Shown: positions 43,337 to 52,483, numbered from the stretch's first letter. The stretch: DNA of 64,000 nt from Streptomyces sp. NBC_01317 (GCF_035961655.1 NZ_CP108393.1:3145501-3209500); one strand, 5' to 3'. Numbers and translations: made by a program. The notes: generated by a model not told the origin, from the letters alone.

Positions 43337-43381
43337 TCACGTACCCGGCTGCCGAGGGGCGTCAGCCTCCGAGGGGCAGCC

Positions 43382-43696
43382 TCAGATCGCGGCGCCCTTG
43401 ACCGGGAGGCCGCCGAGGAGGCCCGCGGCCGGGCCCGCCTGGAGCGCGCCGACGGCGATCGGGGCCGTCTGCTGGATGGTGGTGAGCGCGCTGCGGCCCG
43501 CGAGGAGCGCGCCGTCGACGCCCATGGGGAGCTGCTCGGCGATGTCCTCCGACGGGAGCGTCCGGGAGACGAGGTCCAGCGCGCCACCGGCGTCGGGCAC
43601 GGAGGGCGCGGCGGAGGCGCTGCCCGTGGCGGCGGTGGCGGCGAGGGCGGCACCGAGGGCGGCGACACCGAGAGTCTTGACAGCGGACTGCTTCAT
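43382..43696 (-). CDS. Small secreted Ala/Gly-rich protein
   Basis: The product is 104 residues. The signal peptide (MKQSAVKTLGVAALGAALAA) ends near ASA-AP. The mature part of ~75 residues has no Cys and ends GLLGGLPVKGAAI. It is similar in style, though not obviously homologous throughout, to the protein encoded at 36818-37222. Function is unknown. Confidence 0.7.
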   Translation of the reverse strand: MKQSAVKTLGVAALGAALAATAATGSASAAPSVPDAGGALDLVSRTLPSEDIAEQLPMGVDGALLAGRSALTTIQQTAPIAVGALQAGPAAGLLGGLPVKGAAI

Positions 43697-43774
43697 CTGG
43701 GTTTTCGTCCTTGGGGGAGGGGGAATATGAGCGGCTCTGCAAGGTAGCCAGCGCGCGCGTCGCCCGCAAACACC

Positions 43775-43812
43775 GGGGCGCCACGGGAATTCTGTGTTCC
43801 CGGTGGCGCCCC
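43775..43812 (-). terminator. Hairpin terminator of the adenosine deaminase gene
   Basis: Arms GGGGCGCCAC-GGGAA and TTCCCGGTGGCGCCCC pair with a single bulge, 21 nt beyond the add stop codon. Confidence 0.75.
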
Positions 43813-43832
43813 GCTCCCCGTACTCCCGTGGA

Positions 43833-44978
43833 TCAGACCACGGACTCGCTGGTCACAGCCGTCTGCCGGAACAGCCATTCGGATTTCAACTCGGCGTATC
43901 CGGGCTTGATCACGTCATTGATCATGGCCAGTCGTTCATCGAAAGGAATGAATGCTGATTTCATCGCATTGACTGTGAACCATTGCATGTCGTCGAGCGC
44001 GTAGTCGAACGCCTCGACCAGCAGCTCGAATTCACGGCTCATGCTCGTGCCGCTCATCAGACGGTTGTCGGTGTTGACCGTCGCGCGGAAGTGCAGCTTC
44101 CGCAGCAGGCCGATGGGGTGCTCGGCGATCGAGGGGGCCGCGCCCGTCTGGAGGTTGGAGCTGGGGCACAGCTCCAGCGGGATGCGCTTGTCGCGTACGT
44201 ACGCGGCGAGGCGGCCGAGGGTCACCGCGCCGTCCTCGGCGACGTCGATGTCGTCGATGATCCGCACCCCGTGGCCGAGGCGGTCGGCGCCGCACCACTG
44301 GAGGGCCTGCCAGATGGACGGCAGGCCGAAGGCCTCGCCCGCGTGGATCGTGAAGTGGTTGTTCTCGCGCTTCAGGTACTCGAAGGCGTCGAGGTGGCGG
44401 GTGGGCGGGAAGCCCGCCTCGGCGCCGGCGATGTCGAAGCCGACGACGCCCGAGTCGCGGTAGCTGTTGGCGAGTTCGGCGATCTCCAGGGCGCGGGCCG
44501 CGTGCCGCATGGCGGTGAGCAGGGCGCCGATACGGATGCGGTGGCCGTTCTCGCGGGCGCGCCGCTCGCCTTCCCGGAAGCCGGCGTTGACGGCCTCGAC
44601 GACCTCTTCGAGGGTGAGGCCGCCTTCCAGGTGCTGCTCGGGGGCGTAACGGATCTCCGCGTACACCACGCCGTCCTCGGCCAGGTCCTCCGCGCACTCG
44701 GCGGCGACCCGCACGAGCGCGTCACGGGTCTGCATGACGGCGCAGGTGTGGGCGAAGGTCTCCAGGTAGCGCTCCAGCGAACCCGAGTCGGCGGCCTCGC
44801 GGAACCAGAGGCCGAGCTTGTCGGACTCGTCCTCGGGCAGCGACGCGTATCCCACCTCGCGGGCGAGGTCGATGATCGTGCCGGGGCGCAGCCCGCCGTC
44901 CAGATGGTCGTGGAGAAGGACCTTGGGGGCGCGGCGGATCTGGTCGGCTGTGGGCGGACGGAAGGTCTGGCTCGTCAT
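43833..44978 (-). CDS. add: Adenosine deaminase
   Basis: The product is 381 residues. Zinc ligands HDHLDGG (about 23), IHAGEAFG (about 215) and catalytic LGHGVRI (about 240) and SSNLQTGA (about 290) are in order. It converts (deoxy)adenosine to (deoxy)inosine, which pnp then cleaves. TAGAGT lies 6 nt before the ATG (leaderless), and the shared CTACGCGCGTAG palindrome lies just upstream of that. Confidence 0.94.
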   Translation of the reverse strand: MTSQTFRPPTADQIRRAPKVLLHDHLDGGLRPGTIIDLAREVGYASLPEDESDKLGLWFREAADSGSLERYLETFAHTCAVMQTRDALVRVAAECAEDLAEDGVVYAEIRYAPEQHLEGGLTLEEVVEAVNAGFREGERRARENGHRIRIGALLTAMRHAARALEIAELANSYRDSGVVGFDIAGAEAGFPPTRHLDAFEYLKRENNHFTIHAGEAFGLPSIWQALQWCGADRLGHGVRIIDDIDVAEDGAVTLGRLAAYVRDKRIPLELCPSSNLQTGAAPSIAEHPIGLLRKLHFRATVNTDNRLMSGTSMSREFELLVEAFDYALDDMQWFTVNAMKSAFIPFDERLAMINDVIKPGYAELKSEWLFRQTAVTSESVV

Positions 44979-44994
44979 CCCCGCACTCTAGCGC

Positions 44995-45006
44995 CTACGC
45001 GCGTAG
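44995..45006. promoter_or_regulatory. CTACGCGCGTAG operator of add
   Basis: A perfect 12-bp palindrome 4 bp upstream of the add -10 box (TAGAGT on the minus strand, 44985-44990). The divergent hydrolase-like gene starts 112 bp away on the other side. Confidence 0.75.
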
Positions 45007-45117
45007 ATCACCGGGGGTCGATACGTAACAGTGACCGTGCGGACGGGTGGAGTACACCTGTCCTTCTGAGACTGTTCTGTTATGGGACAGCGGGCAGTTC
45101 CCGGGCCGGGGGAGCGC

Positions 45118-45900
45118 ATGGCGGGTGGGGACGGGCAGGGGCGGCCGGGTCGCGGGGAGCCGCACGCGCGGCTGGGGCGGGCCGTACTGCCGCCGCCCAC
45201 GGGATCGGCGACGGGCGGGGTGGTGCTGGTCCTCCCGGAGGGGGACGCGGTCTCGCTCCGGCGGCCTTCCCTCGTGTCGCACGCGGGGGTGATGTCGCTC
45301 GCGCGGTCGCTGGCCAGGTCGGGGGCGGCCGAGGGGCTGGTGGTGCACGTCGTGCGGTACGGCCTGCGCGGCTGGAACGGCGTGGACGCGCGGCTCGCGG
45401 CGGACGCCCGCTGGGCGGCGGACGAGGTCCTGCGGCGGTACGGCGACGTGCCGGTGTGCCTCGTCGGGCACGGCATGGGCGGCCGGGCGGCGCTGCGGGC
45501 CGCCGGTCATCCGGCGGTCAACTCGGTGCTGGCGATGGCGCCCTGGCTGCCCGAGGACGACGTGGCGGGCGAACAGGAGCCGGTACGGCAGCTGGTGGGA
45601 CGCCAGGTACTGATCATGCACGGCACGAACGACGCGCGGACCGATCCCGAACTGTCCTACCGGCTGGCCGAGCGCGCCAAGAAGACCAACCGCGACATCT
45701 GCCGCTTCGAGGTCCACTCGGACGGCCACGCGCTGCGCCAGCACCACGGCGAAGTCCTCGCCCTGGCCACGGACTTCGTCCTGGGCGCGCTGCTGTCGCG
45801 GACCTACTCCCGCCCGGTCGCGGACGCGCTGGCGGCTCCGCCGCCGCTGGGCCTTCGGATGCCGCTGGCCGCGGGGTTCGGGCGGTCGTTACGGCGGTAG
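45118..45900 (+). CDS. Alpha/beta-hydrolase fold protein lacking the Ser nucleophile
   Basis: The product is 260 residues from ATG 45118 (GGGGGAG 4-5 nt upstream); ATG 45082 is an in-frame alternative. The fold is visible as GGVVLVLPEGDA, VPVCLVGHGMGGRAAL (nucleophile elbow), VLIMHGTNDARTD and a late His in EVHSDGHALRQHH. The elbow reads G-H-G-M-G-G where active enzymes have G-H-S-M-G-G, so the nucleophile position is Gly. It may be a non-catalytic member or use another residue. The promoter has TGTTAT at 45078-45083. Confidence 0.75.
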   Translation: MAGGDGQGRPGRGEPHARLGRAVLPPPTGSATGGVVLVLPEGDAVSLRRPSLVSHAGVMSLARSLARSGAAEGLVVHVVRYGLRGWNGVDARLAADARWAADEVLRRYGDVPVCLVGHGMGGRAALRAAGHPAVNSVLAMAPWLPEDDVAGEQEPVRQLVGRQVLIMHGTNDARTDPELSYRLAERAKKTNRDICRFEVHSDGHALRQHHGEVLALATDFVLGALLSRTYSRPVADALAAPPPLGLRMPLAAGFGRSLRR

Positions 45901-45933
45901 GGCTCCGCGCCTCCGGGGGGGGGCGGTACGGAC

Positions 45934-46917
45934 TCAGCGCGCGTCCTCTTCCTCGTCCTCCTCCGCCGGCTCGTCGTCGTCCTCCCACTCCCCGGCCTGT
46001 TCGTCGTCGTCCTCGGCGTCGTCGTCCGCGTCGGCGTCGTCGTCCGCATCGGCGTCGTCGTCCGGGGCTTCGTCCTCGTACGCGTCGTCGTCCTCCTCGT
46101 CGGCCAGGGCATCCTCGTGCGAGCGGACGACTTCGCCGTCGCGGATCTCGCCCCGCCAGCCCTCGGCCTCCTCGTCGGTGAGCGTCACGTACCGCTGGAA
46201 GTTCTTGAAGTCCAGACGCATCCGGCGCCCTTGGACGCGCCAGAGGTTTCCGGTCTTCTCGAAGAAGCCGGCGGGATAATATTCGATGACCAGGACGATC
46301 CTGGTCAGCGAAGGCGTCAGCTCGTGGAAAGTGACCACGCCATGGGTGGATCCCTTCGCGCCTTCGGATTCCCAGACGATGCGGTCGTCCGGAATCTGTT
46401 CCAGAACGGTCGCCTCGAAACTCCGTGACGACGGTCCCACCTTCACTTTCCACTGGGTTGTCGTCTCGTCGTCCGCCGACACGCTTCGTACGCCCTTGGT
46501 GAATCCCGAGAACTTCTCGTAATTCGTCCAGTGGTCGTAGGCGGTCCTGATCGGGACGCCCACGTCCAACGACTCGATGACACTGGTGACTTTGGTGTCG
46601 CCCGCCTTGCCTCCTCCACCGCCACCCCCGCCGCCACCGGTCACCTTGTCGACGACATTGTCCTTCACGTCCTTGGCCTTGTTCGAGATCAGTGTCTTCA
46701 CCGGGGCCTCGCCCAGCCCGACCAGGGTGCCGATCGAGGGGAGCTTCCCACCGTTTTCCGCGATCTCTGTCAACTGACCTGTCAGAACCGTGAGCTTGTC
46801 CCCGGCCTTCTCGGCGAGTTGTTCCACCTGCGTGCCGACGAATCCCGTGATTTCTCCCCGTACCTTCTCCACGGCGGAGGCACCGAGATGGGCAATCGCT
46901 TGCTCTGTCTTCGCCAT
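45934..46917 (-). CDS. SRPBCC-fold protein with acidic tail, gas-vesicle-associated type
   Basis: The product is 327 residues. An amphipathic N-terminal region (about 1-85) is followed by a Gly run near 92-101. An SRPBCC/polyketide-cyclase-like domain (about 110-255) contains VPIRTAYDHWTNYEKFSGF and ITRIVLVIEYYPAG-like strands. The last ~65 residues are nearly all Asp/Glu/Ala. SRPBCC proteins of this plan occur in Streptomyces gas vesicle gene clusters, but no gvpA is present here. It starts 6 bp after the next gene upstream, so the two form an operon. Confidence 0.72.
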   Translation of the reverse strand: MAKTEQAIAHLGASAVEKVRGEITGFVGTQVEQLAEKAGDKLTVLTGQLTEIAENGGKLPSIGTLVGLGEAPVKTLISNKAKDVKDNVVDKVTGGGGGGGGGGKAGDTKVTSVIESLDVGVPIRTAYDHWTNYEKFSGFTKGVRSVSADDETTTQWKVKVGPSSRSFEATVLEQIPDDRIVWESEGAKGSTHGVVTFHELTPSLTRIVLVIEYYPAGFFEKTGNLWRVQGRRMRLDFKNFQRYVTLTDEEAEGWRGEIRDGEVVRSHEDALADEEDDDAYEDEAPDDDADADDDADADDDAEDDDEQAGEWEDDDEPAEEDEEEDAR

Positions 46918-46923
46918 GGCTGA

Positions 46924-47619
46924 CTACCTCCGGCGATCGGCGTTCGACGACGTCTTCTTCGCCGCCTTCTTGGGCGGCGCATCACTCTTCCTGCCGGCCG
47001 TCTTCTTCGCCGCTGTCTTCCTCGCGGGAGCCGACTTCTTCGCCGGGGCGCGCCGGGCGGGCTGCCGCTTCTTCGGCGCGGGCCGCTCAGGCCGCTGGGA
47101 GCGGGTGTGCCGGCGCTGCGCCTGAGGCTCTTCCTCGGCCTCTTCCTCGTCGTCCGGCTCCTCCTCCGGCTCCTCGTCCGTCTCCTCGCCCGTCGCCTCG
47201 TCCGTCTCCTCTTCCGGCTCGTCGTCGTCGGTCTCCCCCTCTTCCCCCTCCTCGTATTCGTCCTCGTACTCTTCCTCGTCCCCCTCCTCCTGCTCCTCGT
47301 CCTTGCCGCCCTTGCCACCGGGGCCGTGACCGCCGAGCGCACCGGAGAGCGATCCCATGCCCCGGCCCGCCACGGACGTGAGCGCCTTGCGGGCCGCCTG
47401 GGCGCCTTCCGTACGTACCTGCTCCTGGAGCTCCGCGACCTGGGGGATCTCACCGAGGCGGCTCACTCCCCCGGAGATCAACTGCCGCGGGGAAAGGCCC
47501 ATTCGCTTGCCGGTGAGGTACGTCGCGGCCGTCAGGGCGAGCCGCCCCTTCTTCGTACGGCCCAGCACATAACCGCCCACGATCGCCGCGCCCAGCGCGT
47601 ATTTGTTGTTCTCCGCCAT
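46924..47619 (-). CDS. Gas-vesicle-cluster-type small helical protein with acidic and basic tail
   Basis: The product is 231 residues. MAENNKYALGAAIVGGYVLGRTKKGRLAL is the N-terminal hydrophobic helix plus GRTKK motif that I associate with proteins in Streptomyces gvp clusters, sometimes mislabelled DNA primase. A coiled region to ~110 is followed by a Glu/Asp stretch (about 115-165) and then a Lys/Arg/Ala/Pro tail of histone-H1-like composition. AAGGTGG lies before the ATG. Operonic with the SRPBCC gene; divergent from the repeat protein. Confidence 0.65.
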   Translation of the reverse strand: MAENNKYALGAAIVGGYVLGRTKKGRLALTAATYLTGKRMGLSPRQLISGGVSRLGEIPQVAELQEQVRTEGAQAARKALTSVAGRGMGSLSGALGGHGPGGKGGKDEEQEEGDEEEYEDEYEEGEEGETDDDEPEEETDEATGEETDEEPEEEPDDEEEAEEEPQAQRRHTRSQRPERPAPKKRQPARRAPAKKSAPARKTAAKKTAGRKSDAPPKKAAKKTSSNADRRR

Positions 47620-47882
47620 TGAGTACGCCACCTTCCAATGCCTCGTCTGCGCTCGGCTTTTGACGTTCCGCGCCCGAACGGGCCCGGCCGCGTTCACACC
47701 GGCGTCCCCCGTACGAACACCTTCCAGTGTGCGTGGCATGCGCGGTCGACGCCATTCAGCCGAGCGGCGGACAAGCGGAGTGCGACTCCTTCTCACATAG
47801 AGCGACATTCTCCGGGCGGGCAAGGATCGTGCGACCATTGCTGCAAGGGGAAATGGGCCAGATCCGAGGATGTGCTACCGGC

Positions 47883-49103
47883 ATGGGGAAAGACGCAGGG
47901 TACGCCGAAGAACCGTCCGAAGAGACGTACGACAATGCCGAACCGGACGTCGCGGAAGCCGAATCCGAAGAGGCCGAGGAAGCCGCGGCTTATGTGGACG
48001 ACAGCGAGGACGAGATCGAGGGCGACGTGACCGCCGGGGAAGAGGCGGTGGCCGACGAGGAACCCGACGTCTATCTCGATGTGCCGGTGCTGAATATCGA
48101 GGAGATCAATCTGGAGGTCCAGGATCTCCGGGCGAGTGTGTCACTCCAGGCCGAAGTCCTCGATCTGCTCAGGCTGAATGTCGGGGCGGACGTCGAACTG
48201 GGCCGGGTGGAACTCGACGTCAAGGGCGTGGAGGCACAGGCGCAACTCAAGGTCCGGCTGCATCACGTGGCCTTGATTCTCCAGCGCGTGCTGACCACGA
48301 TCGACCGGAATCCGCAGATCCTGGAGCAGATCACCCGCGGTGTGGGGTCCGCCGTCCAGGAGGTCGGCACCGGCACGCGGCAGGCGGTCGGGGAACTGGG
48401 GCGCGGGGCCGGCGGCGCGGTGGAACACGTCGGCCGGGGAGCGGGCGAAGCCGTCGAAGAGGTGGGGCAGGGCGCCGGCGGTGCCGTGGAAGGCGTCGGG
48501 CGCGGAGCGGGGAAGGCCGTGGAGCACGTGGGCCGCGGAGCGGGTGAGGCGGTCGAGGAGGTCGGCGAAGGCGCCGGAGGAGCCGTACAGGACGTCGGCC
48601 GGGGCGCGGGAGAAACCGTCCAGGGCGCCGGAGAAACGGTCCGGGGCGTGGGCGAAGGCGCTGGAGGAGCCGTACAGCAAGCGGGCCGGGGCGCCGGAGG
48701 AGCGGTCGGCGACGTGGGCCGGGGCGCCGGCGAGGTGGCCGGGGACGCCGTCGAAGGCGCCGAAGAGGTCGCCGGGGACGCCGCCCGTGGGGCTGGGGAC
48801 GCCGTCGAGGAGGTCGGGGACGTGGGCAAGGACATCGGTGAGGAGACCGAGGACCTCGCGGAGGAAGCCGGAGAGGCCGTCGAGGAGGACGTCGAAGACG
48901 TCGAGGAGACCGGCCGGGACACGTCCCGTACCGCCAGGAACACCGGCAAGAGGGTCCGCAGGAACACCGACCGCACGCCCGGCGCCATTTCCGGTACGGC
49001 GAAGTCGAAGCGGCGGAAGCCGCCGACGCGGACCATCGGCAAACGCACCCGCGAAGCCACGGAGGCCGAGGCACGCACCCCGAGGCGGCGCGCCGAACGC
49101 TGA
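47883..49103 (+). CDS. Acidic protein with 11-residue Gly/Ala/Val repeat
   Basis: The product is about 406 residues from ATG 47883; ATG 47853 is also possible. Residues 1-60 are acidic. Residues about 60-145 form a mixed, probably coiled region (VLNIEEINLEVQDLRASVSL). From about 150 to 310 an 11-residue unit, G-x-G-A-G-x-A-V-x-x-V, recurs about 14 times. An acidic helix and an Arg-rich tail follow. It is divergent from the gas-vesicle-type gene pair. The repeat could form an amphipathic surface or helix; function is unknown. Confidence 0.7.
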   Translation: MGKDAGYAEEPSEETYDNAEPDVAEAESEEAEEAAAYVDDSEDEIEGDVTAGEEAVADEEPDVYLDVPVLNIEEINLEVQDLRASVSLQAEVLDLLRLNVGADVELGRVELDVKGVEAQAQLKVRLHHVALILQRVLTTIDRNPQILEQITRGVGSAVQEVGTGTRQAVGELGRGAGGAVEHVGRGAGEAVEEVGQGAGGAVEGVGRGAGKAVEHVGRGAGEAVEEVGEGAGGAVQDVGRGAGETVQGAGETVRGVGEGAGGAVQQAGRGAGGAVGDVGRGAGEVAGDAVEGAEEVAGDAARGAGDAVEEVGDVGKDIGEETEDLAEEAGEAVEEDVEDVEETGRDTSRTARNTGKRVRRNTDRTPGAISGTAKSKRRKPPTRTIGKRTREATEAEARTPRRRAER

Positions 49104-49170
49104 GGGCCGCCCGGCCGTCGTACGTCGCCCTCCGGCGGGCTGGCTCCCGGCTGGGTCCTCCCGGCCCGGG

Positions 49171-49266
49171 TCCGCCCGGGTCCGCCCGGGTCCGCCCGGG
49201 TCCGCCCGGGTCCGCCCGGGTCCGCCCAGTCAGTCCGGTCAGTCCGGTCAGTCCGGTCAGTCCGGG
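49171..49266. repeat. 10-bp and 9-bp tandem repeats
   Basis: TCCGCCCGGG is repeated five times exactly (49171-49220) with a partial sixth. CAGTCCGGT units then start at 49231, 49240, 49249 and 49258. The second array runs into the end of the LysR coding region, whose stop codon is inside it. Confidence 0.9.
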
Positions 49267-50219
49267 AGGATCTGTCCCCGCCGGGACAGGAGGAAGCGCT
49301 TGAACTCCGCCACCGGTGGGGTGTCCGGGTGCCCGTCCAGCCAGGCCAGGCCGATCTCCCGTACCGCGCGCGGTGCCGTCACGGTCAGTTCCACCACCCC
49401 GGGGCGCGCCACCGCCGGCGGGGGCAGCAGGGCCACCCCGAGGCCCGCCGCCACCAGGCCCCGCAGGGTCTCCGCCTCCTCCCCCTCGAACGCGACGCGC
49501 GGCTTGAAGCCCGCCTTCGCGCACAGGTCGTCGGTGATCCGGCGCAGCCCGTACCCCGGTTCGAGGGTGACGAACGATTCGTCCGCCGCCTCGGCGAGCC
49601 GGACACGCTTGCGGCCCGCGAGCCGGTGGTCGTCGGGGACGACCAGGCGCAGGCGCTGGACGTCGACCCGCCGGGCGACCAGGTCGGGGGCGTCCGGCAC
49701 CGGTGAGGTCAGGCAGAGGTCCAGGTCCCCGGCGCGGAGGCGTTCGATCATCGCCTCGCCGTAGTTCTGGACGAGTTGGAACCGTACGCGCGGATGGTCC
49801 GCGCGGAAGGCCCGGATCAGACCCGGCACCGTCTCCGAGCCCATGGTGTGCAGAAAGCCGAACGCGACCTTGCCGGACTCCGGATCCGCGTCGGCCCGCA
49901 CGGACTCGGCGGCCCGCTCCACCTCGGCGAGCGCGCCTTCGACCGAGGTGAGGAACGCCCGGCCGGCGGGGGTGAGCGAGACCGTACGGCCCTTGCGGGC
50001 GAACAGGGCGATCCCCAGGTCCTGTTCGAGCCTGACCATCGCCCGGGAGAGCGTGGACTGCGGGACTCCCATGTCCTGCGCGGCCCGCGTCACGTGTTCG
50101 TGGCGGGCGACCCCGGCGAAGTACGCGAGGCGCGGGGCGAGCAGCGCCGGCCAGGACTCGGGATCCAGATCGGCCTGCGGGGCGTCTCGCGTACCGTCTG
50201 ATCTCGGCTGATGCACCAT
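49257..50219 (-). CDS. LysR-family transcriptional regulator
   Basis: The product is 320 residues. The N-terminal helix-turn-helix is HEHVTRAAQDMGVPQSTLSRAMVRLEQDLG, followed by LFARKGRTVSLTPAG, and then a periplasmic-binding-like effector domain. It is divergent from an MFS exporter with a 62-bp gap, the usual layout for a regulator controlling its neighbour. ATG 50219 is preferred; starts at 50237 and 50255 are in frame. The C-terminus is encoded within a 9-bp tandem repeat. Confidence 0.88.
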   Translation of the reverse strand: MVHQPRSDGTRDAPQADLDPESWPALLAPRLAYFAGVARHEHVTRAAQDMGVPQSTLSRAMVRLEQDLGIALFARKGRTVSLTPAGRAFLTSVEGALAEVERAAESVRADADPESGKVAFGFLHTMGSETVPGLIRAFRADHPRVRFQLVQNYGEAMIERLRAGDLDLCLTSPVPDAPDLVARRVDVQRLRLVVPDDHRLAGRKRVRLAEAADESFVTLEPGYGLRRITDDLCAKAGFKPRVAFEGEEAETLRGLVAAGLGVALLPPPAVARPGVVELTVTAPRAVREIGLAWLDGHPDTPPVAEFKRFLLSRRGQILPD

Positions 50220-50281
50220 GGGATCGATTATCGCCATTCCCCGCATTGGACGCATGAGCGGCGAGTGCCTACGTTCGTCGT

Positions 50282-51565
50282 ATGCCTTCTGTCAGTACCG
50301 AGGCACCCGTCACCGCGGGTGCCTCCGCAGCGCCGTCCGCCTCCCTCACCCCTGGTGAACAGCTCACCCCTGGTGGCCCCGGCTACCGCCGCATGAGCCT
50401 CGCGCTCTTCGCCGCCGGGATCGCGACCTTCGCCCTCCTCTACTCCACGCAGGCCCTCCTGCCCGCGATCTCCACGGACTTCGGTGTCACGGCGGGGCAG
50501 GCCAGTTGGACGGTGTCGGCGGCGACGGGCGCGCTCGCCCTCTTCGTCCTGCCGCTGAGCGCGCTCTCCGAGCGCTTCGGCCGGCGGACGCTGATGACCG
50601 CCTCGCTGGCGGTCGCCGTGGTGGTGGGGCTGCTGGTGCCGTTCGCGCCGAACCTGGAGTGGCTGGTGGCGCTGCGCGCCGTGCAGGGCGCGGCGCTGGC
50701 CGGGCTGCCGGCCTCCGCGATGGCGTTCCTCGCCGAGGAGGTACGGCCGAAGGCGCTGGTCGCCGCGATCGGCCTGTTCGTCGCGGGCAACAGCATCGGC
50801 GGCATGAGCGGCCGTATCCTCACCGGCTGGGTCGCCCAGGCGTGGGGCTGGCGGGTGGGGCTGGCGGTGGTCGGGCTGCTGGCGGCCGCCTGCGCGCTGG
50901 TCTTCCGCGCGATGCTGCCGAAGGCCAGGAACTTCACCTCCCGCACGCTGAGCCCGGGGGCGCTGGCGAAGACGGTCCGGGGGCACCTGTCCGATCCGCT
51001 GCTGCTGCGGCTGTACGCGATCGGCGGGCTGTTCATGACGGTGTTCGGCGCCGTCTACACCGTCATCGGCTACCGACTGGTGGCGGAGCCGTTCAGCCTC
51101 CCGCAGGGCGTGGTCGGCTCGGTCTTCGTCGTCTACCTGGTCGGTACGGTCTCCTCCGCGGCGGCCGGCCGGCTCGTCGGGCGGCTGGGGCGGCGCGGCG
51201 CGCTGTACCTGGCCGTCGGCACGACGACGGCGGGCCTGCTGCTCTCCCTCGCCGACACGCTCGCCGCGGTCCTGCTCGGCCTCGTACTGATCACAGCGGG
51301 CTTCTTCGCCGGCCACGCGGTCGCGTCGTCGTCCGTGAGCCGTACGGCCAAGTCGGGCCGCGCGCAGGCGTCGGCGCTCTACCAGTCCTCGTACTACCTG
51401 GGCAGCAGCGCGGGCGGCACGCTGGGCGCGATCGCCTTCCACGCCGGGGGCTGGGCGGCGACCGTCGCGCTCGGGCTGCTGGCGGTGCTGGGCGTCGTGT
51501 CGATCACGCTGTACGGGTCGCGCTGCGCGCGGGTGGAGCGGCGCCGGGTGCTCGCGGGCCACTGA
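50282..51565 (+). CDS. MFS transporter
   Basis: The product is 427 residues with 12 predicted helices. PLSALSERFGRRTLM after helix 2 is the MFS loop 2-3 signature, and GRLVGRLGRRGALYL is its repeat in the second half. It belongs to the drug/amino-acid exporter type of MFS (AraJ/YbjJ-like). TACGTT lies 6 nt before the ATG (leaderless), in the promoter space shared with the LysR gene. The substrate is unknown. Confidence 0.88.
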   Translation: MPSVSTEAPVTAGASAAPSASLTPGEQLTPGGPGYRRMSLALFAAGIATFALLYSTQALLPAISTDFGVTAGQASWTVSAATGALALFVLPLSALSERFGRRTLMTASLAVAVVVGLLVPFAPNLEWLVALRAVQGAALAGLPASAMAFLAEEVRPKALVAAIGLFVAGNSIGGMSGRILTGWVAQAWGWRVGLAVVGLLAAACALVFRAMLPKARNFTSRTLSPGALAKTVRGHLSDPLLLRLYAIGGLFMTVFGAVYTVIGYRLVAEPFSLPQGVVGSVFVVYLVGTVSSAAAGRLVGRLGRRGALYLAVGTTTAGLLLSLADTLAAVLLGLVLITAGFFAGHAVASSSVSRTAKSGRAQASALYQSSYYLGSSAGGTLGAIAFHAGGWAATVALGLLAVLGVVSITLYGSRCARVERRRVLAGH

Positions 51566-51720
51566 GGCCCCTGGGGACCAAGAGTCCCTGTTACCGAATC
51601 GGCGTACAGGGGCGTGCAACTGCGCGTACCGTTCGTCCGTCTATCTCCCTGACACGCGCTACAACAAGGCGCGGCACACAGCCATGTCGGAGCAGGTACG
51701 AGGACGGACGGGGCGGGACC

Positions 51721-52416
51721 ATGGGAAGTATCGGACGCAGAGGGGCCGTCGCGGCGGGGATCGCCGCGCTGGTGGTGCCGTTGACCGTGGCACTGGGCGG
51801 CACCCCCGCGCAGGCGGCGAGTTGTACGACCAGTACGGGGCCGAACCAGAAGCAGGTCGAGAAGTTCCTCGGCCGGCCGGTGGACGGCAAGCAGTCGGCC
51901 GCCGACTGCAAGGCCATCCGCGCCTTCCAGTCGAAGCACGGCATCACGCCGACGATCGGCTACGCCGGGCCCGTCACCTGGGGCGTGATGGACCTCATGA
52001 ACAAGCAGAAGGCCGCGGGCAAGACGCCCAACAAGGCCGGCAAGTGCCCGACGAACAAGGGCCGGATCGCCTGTGTCGACCTGACGCGTCAGCTGAGCTG
52101 GATCCAGGACGGCAAGAAACTGGTGTACGGACCGGTCCCGGTGCGCACCGGCCGCGACAAGTACGAGACCAGGACCGGCCTCAAGAAGATCGGCTGGCGC
52201 GACAAGAACCACGTGTCGTCGATCTACGACGTGCCCATGCCGTACAGCCAGTTCTTCGACGGTGGCCAGGCGTTCCACTCGGTGGGCGTGAGCATGTGGA
52301 ACCCGCCGGGTTCGCACGGCTGCGTGAACATGACGACGGCGGCGGCTTCGAAGTACTGGTCGCTGCTCAAGACCGGTGACGACGTCTTCGTGTACGGCCG
52401 TAAGCCGGGAACCTGA
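51721..52416 (+). CDS. Secreted L,D-transpeptidase (YkuD) with peptidoglycan-binding domain
   Basis: The product is 231 residues. The signal peptide (MGSIGRRGAVAAGIAALVVPL) ends near AQA-AS. A peptidoglycan-binding type 1 region is visible as NQKQVEKFLGRPVDG and CKAIRAFQSKHGITPT. A YkuD catalytic domain follows with AFHSVGVSMWNPPGSHGCVNM, which supplies the His and Cys. It should act in the wall, making or attaching 3-3 linkages. This is the second L,D-transpeptidase in the window; unlike the first it is not a lipoprotein. A purine-rich tract (GACGGGGCGGGACC) precedes the ATG. Confidence 0.9.
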   Translation: MGSIGRRGAVAAGIAALVVPLTVALGGTPAQAASCTTSTGPNQKQVEKFLGRPVDGKQSAADCKAIRAFQSKHGITPTIGYAGPVTWGVMDLMNKQKAAGKTPNKAGKCPTNKGRIACVDLTRQLSWIQDGKKLVYGPVPVRTGRDKYETRTGLKKIGWRDKNHVSSIYDVPMPYSQFFDGGQAFHSVGVSMWNPPGSHGCVNMTTAAASKYWSLLKTGDDVFVYGRKPGT

Positions 52417-52483
52417 GCCGATTGTCAGTGGGGTGCGGTAGCTTCCGAAGGACTGGTTCCAAGGGGGCGACTGGGGTGACCCG

